Part shown: positions 53,047 through 59,203 of the stretch, one piece after another
Position numbering within the stretch: position 1 is the first letter of the stretch
Layout of the letters: each line of letters starts with the position of its first letter
Assembly (NCBI GenBank): GCA_035574235.1
Contig: DATLZA010000175.1
Location: 1 to 59,203 of the forward strand
Source of the DNA: Planctomycetota bacterium
Lineage (GTDB): Bacteria > Planctomycetota > MHYJ01 > JACPRB01
Reading direction: 5' to 3'
DNA length: 59,203 nt
Notes under the pieces: generated by a model
What the model was told of the DNA's origin: nothing
What the model saw: the letters and a program-made list of their open reading frames with translations, nothing else
The model's database searches: none
Translations under genes and position numbers: made by a program

Positions 53047-55131
53047 ATGCGTTGGGCGGAAGGGCTCGGCAAGCACCGGGACGTGGCGCTCGTCCTGTCG
53101 GTGCTGGCGATCCTGGGGACGATCTTCGTCCCGCTGCCGCCCTTCGTCCTGGATGCGCTCCTGACGCTGTCCCTGACGGCCTCGCTTCTGATCCTGGTGA
53201 CCGTGATCCACGTCCGGGATCCGCTGGAGCTTTCCGCCTTTCCGGCGGTGCTTCTTCTGACGACGGCGTTCCGCCTGGCCCTCAACGTGGCCACGACGCG
53301 GCAGATCCTGGCCAACGCCGGGCAGGAGGGGACGGGCGCGGCCGGCCGCATGGTCGAGGCCTTCGGCCGGTTCGTGGCGGCCGACGAACCGGTGATCGGC
53401 TTCGTGATCTTCGGGATCCTGGTTCTGGTCAATTTCGTGGTGATCACGAAGGGGGCCGGGCGGATTTCCGAAGTGGCCGCGCGGTTTGCCCTGGACGCGC
53501 TGCCGGGCAAGCAGATGGCCGTCGACGCGGATCTCAACGCGGGGCTGATCGACGAGGCGGAGGCCCGGCGGCGGCGCGAGCGGATCGCGCGGGAGGCGGA
53601 CTTTCACGGGGCCATGGACGGGGCTTCGAAGTTCGTGCGGGGCGACGCCGTGGCGGGCCTCGTGATCACCTTTCTCAACATCGCGGCCGGTTTCGCGGTG
53701 GGCTGCCTGCGTCACGGGATGAGCGCCGCGGACGCGCTTTCGACCTACACGATTCTGACGATCGGGGACGGGCTGGTAACCCAGGTGCCGGCGCTCGTGG
53801 TTTCGCTGGCCGCGGGTCTCATGGTCTCGCGGGCGGCGGCGCGGGAGGACCTGGGCCGCGAGGTGTTCGGGCAGGTTTTTTCCGAGCGGCGGGCGCTCTG
53901 GACCGGCGCGGGCTTCCTGGGAGCGCTCGCGGCGACGGGCCTCCTTTTCGGGAGCGGCCTCCCGGTGGTGCCGATGGCGGCGGGGGCGGCGCTTCTGGCC
54001 TGGGGGGCGCGCGCCCTGGCGCAGGCCGAGAAGGCCGCCCGGGAACGGGAAGCGGCGGCCGCCCGCGCTCCGGCGGCTCCCGCGCCCGAAAAGGTGGAAA
54101 GCCTGCTGCGCGTCGAGCCCGTGGAACTCGAGGTGGGCTACGGCCTCGTGCGGCTCGTGGAGCCCGCGCAGGGGGGCGATCTCCTCGACCGGATCTCGCG
54201 CCTGCGCCGGCAGATGGCCGTGGAGCTCGGCCTCGTGGTGCCGCCCGTGCGGGTGCGGGACAACGGGCAGCTTCCGGCCGCCGGGTACGCGATCCGCATC
54301 TACGGGACGCCCGTGGCCGAAGGGACGCTGCGCGCCGACCGCCTGCTGGCGATGGACGCGGGCGGCGCCTCGGGGGCGCTCGAGGGGGAAAAGACGCGCG
54401 AGCCGGCCTTCGGGCTTTCGGCCTTCTGGATCGCGCCGTCCGATCGCGGCCGCGCCGAAGCGCTGGGCTACACGGTGGCCGAACCGGCGGCCGTTCTGGC
54501 CACGCACCTGGGCGAGGTGCTCCGCCGGCACGCCCACGAGCTTCTGACGCGGGATGAGGTGCAGAGTCTGCTCAAGACGCTCAAGGAGACGCGGCCCGCC
54601 GTGGTGGAGGAGGTCGTGCCGGCGATCCTCAAGCCCGGCGAAGTTCAGAAAGTCCTCCAGAATCTTCTGCGGGAAGGCGTCTCGATCCGCGATCTCGGGA
54701 CGATCCTCGAGGTTCTGGGCGATCATGCGCCGCGCTCGCGGGATCCCGAGGCGCTCACGGAGCACGTCCGGCGGGCGCTGGCGCGGACGATCTGCCGCGC
54801 CCATCTGGAAAAGGACGGGCGGATGCGCGTCATCACGCTCGACCCGAAGCTCGAGGATCTGATCCGGTCGGCGACGGAGCGGACGGAGCGGGGCGCGGAG
54901 CTCGGCCTGGCGCCGGCGGTGGCGGCCCGGCTGGCGGAGCGCCTGAAGCGGGAAGCCGAGCGGCTGGAGGCGGCGGGGCATGCGCCGGTGATCCTCTGCT
55001 CTCCCGCGGTGCGCCCGCACGTGCGCCGGATCGCGGAGGCGGTGCGTCCGGGCATGGCGGTGCTTTCCTACGGCGAAATCGTTCGGGACGTGCGCGTGGA
55101 GGCTTGGGGCACGGTAACGGCGGACGCCTAG
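53047..55131 (+). CDS. flhA: Flagellar export protein FlhA
   Basis: The 694-aa protein has eight N-terminal membrane helices. The FHIPEP region has PLELSAFPAVLLLTTAFRL and ITKGAGRISEVAARFALD, followed by the conserved PGKQMAVDADLNAG loop. The C-terminal cytoplasmic domain (about 345-694) docks export substrates. It is full length and closest to flagellar rather than virulence SctV proteins, in keeping with flhF and fliA next to it. Confidence 0.95.
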   Translation: MRWAEGLGKHRDVALVLSVLAILGTIFVPLPPFVLDALLTLSLTASLLILVTVIHVRDPLELSAFPAVLLLTTAFRLALNVATTRQILANAGQEGTGAAGRMVEAFGRFVAADEPVIGFVIFGILVLVNFVVITKGAGRISEVAARFALDALPGKQMAVDADLNAGLIDEAEARRRRERIAREADFHGAMDGASKFVRGDAVAGLVITFLNIAAGFAVGCLRHGMSAADALSTYTILTIGDGLVTQVPALVVSLAAGLMVSRAAAREDLGREVFGQVFSERRALWTGAGFLGALAATGLLFGSGLPVVPMAAGAALLAWGARALAQAEKAAREREAAAARAPAAPAPEKVESLLRVEPVELEVGYGLVRLVEPAQGGDLLDRISRLRRQMAVELGLVVPPVRVRDNGQLPAAGYAIRIYGTPVAEGTLRADRLLAMDAGGASGALEGEKTREPAFGLSAFWIAPSDRGRAEALGYTVAEPAAVLATHLGEVLRRHAHELLTRDEVQSLLKTLKETRPAVVEEVVPAILKPGEVQKVLQNLLREGVSIRDLGTILEVLGDHAPRSRDPEALTEHVRRALARTICRAHLEKDGRMRVITLDPKLEDLIRSATERTERGAELGLAPAVAARLAERLKREAERLEAAGHAPVILCSPAVRPHVRRIAEAVRPGMAVLSYGEIVRDVRVEAWGTVTADA

Positions 55132-55153
55132 GCGCCCGCCCTGGAGAGAGGGG

Positions 55154-56272
55154 ATGCAGATACGTCGGTACGTGGGAACGGACGAGGCGGAGCTCCTCCG
55201 TCGCATCCGATCGGAGCTCGGGCCGGACGCGGTGATCCTGCATTCGGCGTACGGCCGCCGGTCGGGGTGGCTGGGACTGTTCGGGCGCCCGCGGATCGAA
55301 ATCGTGGCGGGCGGCGGCTTCAAGATCGTGCGGGACTTTGCGGGGCCGGCGGCCCGGGGCCAGAGTCCGCCGGCCGGGCGGGGGGGGGCGGCGCCGGACG
55401 CGCTGCGCCGGGAGATCGCGGAGATCCGGCGGCTGATCTCCGAAACGCAGGCGCGGGTCGAACGGGCGCGGGGGGTGGACGGCCCGCCCGAGCTGGTCGA
55501 AGAGTACGCGACCCTGGCGGCCTCGCGGGTCTCGGAGGATCTGGCGCGGAAGATGGTGGCCCGCCTGCGGGCGGCGCTTCCGCCCGGGGAGCTCCGCGAC
55601 CGGGCGCGGCTGCGCGCCTCGATCCGGGATCTGGTCAAGGGGATGATCCGCTGCACCGAAGGGATCGCGCTGCGGCCGGGACGATGCGTGCGGGTGGCCT
55701 TCATCGGGCCGACGGGAGTGGGCAAGACCACGACGATCGCCAAGCTGATCTCGATCTACGCGCATCGGGGGCGCGAGGTCGCCGTGATCACGAACGACAC
55801 GTACCGGATCGCCGCCGCCGAGCAGATCCGGAGAGTGGCGCAGCTCGTGGGCGTGCCCATCCGGGTCTGTCCCCGGCCGGCCGACGTGGAGCGGGCGCTG
55901 GAGGAATTCGCGGGGCGGGATCTCGTGCTTCTGGACACGGCGGGGCGCAGCCAGCGCAACGCGCGGCGCCTTGAGGAGCTGCGGGAGGTGCTGGCCGCCG
56001 CCCGCCCCGATGAGACGCATCTGGTGGTGTCGATGACGACGCAGCCCGAGACCGTGGTGGAGGTCGCCGAGCGTTTCGCCCCGTGCGGCTACGACCGGCT
56101 GGTGATCACCAAGCTCGACGAAGCGATCAAAGTCGGGGTGGTGCTCGACGTCCTGTCGCGCGTGCAGGCGGAGCTGTCCTTCGTGACCACGGGGCAGGAG
56201 ATCCCCAGGGACATCGAGGTGGCGGATTCGGAACGCCTGGCGTCGCTGATCCTCGGGGAGGAGTCGCTATGA
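55154..56272 (+). CDS. flhF: Flagellar GTPase FlhF
   Basis: FlhF is an SRP-type GTPase that sets the place and number of flagella. The 372-aa protein has a short, Arg-rich N-terminal region. The NG domain has IGPTGVGKTTTIAKL (P-loop), LLDTAGRSQRN and ITKLDEA (G4 motif). It overlaps flhG by 4 nt (ATGA). Confidence 0.95.
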   Translation: MQIRRYVGTDEAELLRRIRSELGPDAVILHSAYGRRSGWLGLFGRPRIEIVAGGGFKIVRDFAGPAARGQSPPAGRGGAAPDALRREIAEIRRLISETQARVERARGVDGPPELVEEYATLAASRVSEDLARKMVARLRAALPPGELRDRARLRASIRDLVKGMIRCTEGIALRPGRCVRVAFIGPTGVGKTTTIAKLISIYAHRGREVAVITNDTYRIAAAEQIRRVAQLVGVPIRVCPRPADVERALEEFAGRDLVLLDTAGRSQRNARRLEELREVLAAARPDETHLVVSMTTQPETVVEVAERFAPCGYDRLVITKLDEAIKVGVVLDVLSRVQAELSFVTTGQEIPRDIEVADSERLASLILGEESL

Positions 56273-57189
56273 ACGCGCTGGAGAAACGGAACTTCGGAAA
56301 GATCGTGCCCGAGGATCCGCCGCTGGCGCCGGCCCGGGACCAGGCGGAAGGAGTGCGGCGGCTGGCGCGGTCGCGGCCGCGGCACGCGCGGGTTCTGGCG
56401 GTCACCAGCGGCAAGGGCGGCGTGGGGAAGACCAACGTGGCGGTGAACCTCGCGATCGGCATAGCCCAGCGGGGCAAGAAGGTGGTGCTGGTGGACCTCG
56501 ACCTGGGGCTGGCGAACGCGGACATCCTGCTCGACCTGACCTCGAAGTACACGCTGGCGCAGGTCCTGACGGGGCGCAGGACGATCGAGGAGGTGACGCT
56601 CCCGGCGATGGGGGGGATCCGCGTCGTTCCGGGGGCCAGCGGCGTGGAGCGGCTGGCGAACCTCTCCGACGTGGAGCGCGAGGCGCTCCTGGCGAGCTTC
56701 GACGCGCTTCACCGGGACGCGGACGTCGTGATCTTCGACACGGGCGCCGGGATCTCCCGGAACACGACCGCGTTCCTGGCGGCGGCGGATGATATAATTG
56801 TGGTAACGGTTCCGGAGCCCACCGCCGTCGTGGACGCGTACGCCGTCCTCAAGATGGTCAGTCGAGAGGGGGATCACGGCAACCTGTACATCGTGATCAA
56901 CCAGTGCGCCGGCCGGGAGGAAGCCGAGCGGTTCGCCGGGGGGATCGCCGTGACGGCCCACAAGCTGCTCAACGTGTACGTGGAGAAGCTAGGGTACATC
57001 GTGGCCGATCCCCGGGTCCCGCAGGCCGTCCGGCAGCGCCGGCCGTTTCTGCTGGCCTATCCGGGCTGCGCCGCGAGCGCCTGCCTGCGGTCGATCGCCG
57101 ACCGGCTGGTTCTGAGCGCGGCGCGCCCCGCGGCGGAGGAGCGGCCGTCCTTCGTGCGGCGTCTCTGGGCGGCGATCGCGGGGAGGTAG
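56269..57189 (+). CDS. flhG: Flagellar number regulator FlhG (MinD-like ATPase)
   Basis: The 306-aa ParA/MinD-family ATPase has the deviant Walker A VTSGKGGVGKTNVAVNLA near residue 44 and VLVDLDLGLANADILL after it. FlhG binds FlhF and limits flagellar number. A basic N-terminal extension (residues 1-40) precedes the P-loop, as expected for an FlhF-activating region. The C-terminus is Arg-rich and may bind membrane. ATG 56269 overlaps flhF. Confidence 0.92.
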   Translation: MNALEKRNFGKIVPEDPPLAPARDQAEGVRRLARSRPRHARVLAVTSGKGGVGKTNVAVNLAIGIAQRGKKVVLVDLDLGLANADILLDLTSKYTLAQVLTGRRTIEEVTLPAMGGIRVVPGASGVERLANLSDVEREALLASFDALHRDADVVIFDTGAGISRNTTAFLAAADDIIVVTVPEPTAVVDAYAVLKMVSREGDHGNLYIVINQCAGREEAERFAGGIAVTAHKLLNVYVEKLGYIVADPRVPQAVRQRRPFLLAYPGCAASACLRSIADRLVLSAARPAAEERPSFVRRLWAAIAGR

Positions 57190-57195
57190 GGGGAG

Positions 57196-57432
57196 ATGAA
57201 CGCGCGTCGGATGGGGGCGATCCTCGGAGGGATTCTCGGAGGGGCGGCCGGTCTGGCCGCGGCGTCCGAAGTGCCGGCGGCCCAGGCGCTCTTGCGGGCG
57301 CTGGCCGCCGCGGCGCTGGGGTACGGGCTCGGGAGCGTGGTCTTCGGGCCGTTCGGTCGGGGCCTTCTCGAGGAGGGGGCGGCCGGAGGGGCGGGAGCGG
57401 AAAAGGATTCGATCGGGACACCCAAAGGATAG
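57196..57432 (+). CDS. Small membrane protein between flhG and fliA
   Basis: The 78-aa protein has a Gly/Ala-rich helix with glycine zipper spacing (GAILGGILGGAAGLAAA) and a second hydrophobic helix, then a soluble tail. Unknown family. It sits in a tight row with 6 nt and 16 nt to its neighbours, so it is in the operon. It could be an accessory membrane protein of flagellar placement. Confidence 0.6.
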   Translation: MNARRMGAILGGILGGAAGLAAASEVPAAQALLRALAAAALGYGLGSVVFGPFGRGLLEEGAAGGAGAEKDSIGTPKG

Positions 57433-57448
57433 GAGAGAGGGGGAAGCC

Positions 57449-58225
57449 ATGGCTTACGCGACGAAGCGGTCCAAGGAGGAAGTGGCGCGCCTGTGGGAGG
57501 AGTTCCGCCGGACGCGCGATCCGAAGATCAAGAACATCCTGTCGGAGGAATACCTGCCCATCGTCCGATACGTAGCCGAGAAGATGATCGAACGCCTGCC
57601 GCACAACGTGCAGGTGGAGGATCTCATCGGCGCGGGCGTCTTCGGGCTTTTCGACGCGGTCGAGCGGTTCGACGTCACGCGCGGGGTGAAGTTCGAGACC
57701 TACTGCGTGGGACGCATCCGGGGCGCGATGCTGGACGAGCTGCGCCACATGGACTGGGTGCCGCGCCTGACGCGCGCGCGGGCCAACCGGCTGGAAGAGG
57801 CCTACGCGAAGCTCGAGAAGGAGAACGGCCGGCCGCCCACGGACGTGGAGCTGGCGCGGGAGCTGAAGATCTCGCTCGACCAGCTCGACGAGCTCTATCG
57901 CGAAGTGAGCGGCGCGTCGCTCGTGTCGCTCCAGCGGCGCACCCTCGAGAAGGATCCCAGCCAGCTCGGCGTGGACGTCATGGAGGACGAGAAGATCGAG
58001 GGCCCGCTGCCGGCCAACACGCGCAAGGATCTGGTGGAGTTCTGCCAGAAGAAGCTGTCCGCGAAGGAGCGCTACATCCTCATGATGTACTACTTCGAGG
58101 ACCTCACGCTCAAGGAGATCGGCCGGGTCCTGGGGCTCTCCGAGTCGCGCGTGTGCCAGCTTCACGCCAAGCTCATCGCGCGCCTGCGGGCGTACCTCAA
58201 GCACAAGAAGGTGGAGATCGCGTAA
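57449..58225 (+). CDS. fliA: Flagellar sigma factor FliA (sigma-28)
   Basis: The 258-aa sigma factor has regions 2 (VEDLIGAGVFGLFDAVERFD), 3 (RPPTDVELARELKISLDQLDEL) and 4 (LKEIGRVLGLSESRVCQLHAKLIARL) of the WhiG/FliA type. It directs late flagellar gene transcription. GAGGGGG precedes the ATG. No anti-sigma FlgM is in the window. Confidence 0.94.
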   Translation: MAYATKRSKEEVARLWEEFRRTRDPKIKNILSEEYLPIVRYVAEKMIERLPHNVQVEDLIGAGVFGLFDAVERFDVTRGVKFETYCVGRIRGAMLDELRHMDWVPRLTRARANRLEEAYAKLEKENGRPPTDVELARELKISLDQLDELYREVSGASLVSLQRRTLEKDPSQLGVDVMEDEKIEGPLPANTRKDLVEFCQKKLSAKERYILMMYYFEDLTLKEIGRVLGLSESRVCQLHAKLIARLRAYLKHKKVEIA

Positions 58226-58242
58226 GGGCGCGCGGCCGGGAC

Positions 58243-58271
58243 TGGCCCGCCGGGCCGTTTCGTGCTACACT
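58243..58271 (+). promoter_or_regulatory. Leaderless-type promoter of surE
   Basis: TGGCCC (58243-58248), 17 nt, TACACT (58266-58271), 8 nt to GTG 58280. Confidence 0.45.
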
Positions 58272-58279
58272 CGGCGCCC

Positions 58280-59026
58280 GTGAAGATCCTGCTTTCGAAC
58301 GACGACGGCGTTTCGGCGCCCGGGCTCCATGCGATGGCGGCCGCGCTCCGGAGGCTGGGCCAGGTCACGATCTGCGCCCCCGAGGGGCCCAAGAGCGGCG
58401 CCTCGAGCTCGCTCACCCTCTACCGGCCGCTCATGGTCACGAAGGTCGCCGACGGCTGCTGGAGCGTCAGCGGCAACCCGGCCGACGCGGTGAAGCTGGC
58501 CGTCCGAGAGATCCTGGACGGGCGGCCCGATGTCGTGGTCAGCGGCATCAACAACGGTCTCAACACGGGCTCGAACGTCCTTTACTCGGGAACCGTCGCG
58601 GCCGCCCTGGAGGGGGCCCAGGCCGGCGTTCCCTCGTTCGCCGTGTCCCGCAAATTCGCGGACCACGAGGATTTCCGGGCCGAGGCGCGGCTGGCCGCGC
58701 GCCTCATCGAGCGGATCCTGGCCCGGGCGCCGCGGCCGGGGACGGTCTACAACGTGAATCTCCCGCCGGGAAAGCCGCGCGGCGTCCTCGTCACGGTCAC
58801 GGAGCTCAAACCGTACGTGGACCGCTACGAGCGGCGGCGGGATCCCCGCGGCCGGACCTACTACTGGCTGCGGGGCGAGCCGCCGCGCCTGCCGAGCCGC
58901 AACGGCCGTCCGACCGACGACTGGGCCATCGCCCACGGGTACGTCTCCGTGACGCCCTTGCGCCGCGACCTGACCGACCGCGACCTCCTGGAGACGCTCT
59001 CGGGCGTCTTCCCCGCCAAGGGGTGA
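58280..59026 (+). CDS. surE: 5'/3'-nucleotidase SurE
   Basis: SurE hydrolyses nucleoside monophosphates with a divalent metal. The 248-aa protein starts ILLSNDDGVSAPG, where the adjacent Asp pair binds the metal. SGINNGLNTGSNVLYSGTV, with the metal Asn and Ser, follows. GTG 58280 fits the -10 box 8 nt upstream; an in-frame TTG or ATG further upstream would start within the promoter. Confidence 0.94.
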   Translation: MKILLSNDDGVSAPGLHAMAAALRRLGQVTICAPEGPKSGASSSLTLYRPLMVTKVADGCWSVSGNPADAVKLAVREILDGRPDVVVSGINNGLNTGSNVLYSGTVAAALEGAQAGVPSFAVSRKFADHEDFRAEARLAARLIERILARAPRPGTVYNVNLPPGKPRGVLVTVTELKPYVDRYERRRDPRGRTYYWLRGEPPRLPSRNGRPTDDWAIAHGYVSVTPLRRDLTDRDLLETLSGVFPAKG

Positions 59027-59033
59027 CGGGCCG

Positions 59034-59203
59034 ATGCTTTCCGAGTACGTTCGGGACGCGCTCGCGGCGCTTCGGCGCGGGCGCCTCGTGCGCACCCCGC
59101 CGGTGATCGAGCGCGTCCGGGGGCCGTACGTCACGATCGGCGGGCGGGAATTCCTCGGGTTCGCCTCGAACGACTACCTCGGGATCGGCCGGGATCCCCG
59201 CCT
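59034..59203 (+). CDS. bioF: 8-amino-7-oxononanoate synthase or KBL-like aminotransferase, 3' end cut off
   Basis: Only the first 56 codons are in the window. GGREFLGFASNDYLGIGRDP is the usual start of the alpha-oxoamine synthase family (BioF, KBL, SPT). ATG 59034 follows surE by 7 nt with GACGGG upstream. BioF (biotin) is the commonest function; the substrate cannot be fixed from this part. Confidence 0.7.
   Translation, partial: MLSEYVRDALAALRRGRLVRTPPVIERVRGPYVTIGGREFLGFASNDYLGIGRDPR

Overview
The window is 59.2 kb of very GC-rich, densely packed bacterial chromosome with no rRNA, tRNA, CRISPR array or intact insertion sequence that I could see. The gene content fits a flagellated, Gram-negative-type bacterium. 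It includes a neutral-ceramidase-like enzyme, a DUF1326 protein, a Tat-exported molybdenum hydroxylase, a LysR-gltBD locus, GlnD with PII proteins that keep the uridylylated Tyr, and a fliOPQR-flhBAFG-fliA block. Planctomycetota or a neighbouring uncultivated lineage is my best guess, but no marker gene here proves it.

Layout: (1) 1-2.9 kb: end of a short-chain dehydrogenase, queC-queD (7-deazaguanine synthesis), nadA behind a palindromic operator, and a DoxX-like membrane protein. (2) 2.9-9.0 kb: a PaoABC-type aldehyde oxidoreductase with maturation factors (MocA-like, XdhC-like) and two small Cys-rich proteins. (3) 9.0-12 kb: DUF1326 protein, two unknown proteins and an AlkD-like DNA glycosylase. 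(4) 12-19.3 kb: LysR regulator and glutamate synthase gltBD. (5) 19.3-33.5 kb: a TraR/DksA zinc-finger gene and a NifA-like sigma-54 activator transcribed divergently, a lipoprotein glycosidase, then a long nitrate-assimilation operon. That operon encodes a small protein, a giant multi-domain nitrite reductase, a cytochrome-b-like membrane protein, nitrate reductase, a polyferredoxin, a Rieske protein, a small membrane protein, NarK and an inactivated IS701-type transposase relative. (6) 33.5-42 kb: amt-glnK, glnD, a ceramidase-like enzyme and a second amt-glnK. (7) 42-49 kb: greA-queF, MOSC protein, cca, cimA, a structured short transcript, a TolB-like propeller, a Nudix hydrolase and small unknowns. 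(8) 49-58 kb: flagellar export genes, flhF-flhG and fliA. (9) surE and the start of bioF.

The most interesting system is nitrogen control. Three intergenic regions carry the same 42-bp dyad, TACCG-N4-GTA-N18-TAC-N4-CGGTA (one base off in the third copy), with half-elements exactly 30 bp apart each time. Each dyad lies upstream of a good sigma-54 promoter (GG-N10-GC). One drives the TraR/DksA gene, one the nitrate/nitrite operon and one amt-glnK. The first copy also overlaps the sigma-70 promoter of the NifA-like gene. This suggests a complete, autoregulated sigma-54 regulon with an enhancer motif I do not recognise.

The nitrite reductase in that regulon joins two Rieske domains, a siroheme/4Fe-4S core, two rubredoxin-like ribbons and an NAD(P)H-FAD reductase in one chain. 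It sits directly behind a hairpin and a strong terminator, which suggests attenuation. Other oddities are a transposase-derived protein with lost catalytic Asp residues in the same operon, an FlhB whose NPTH self-cleavage site reads EPDR, and many genes whose -10 box lies 5-9 nt before the start codon, implying widespread leaderless mRNAs.
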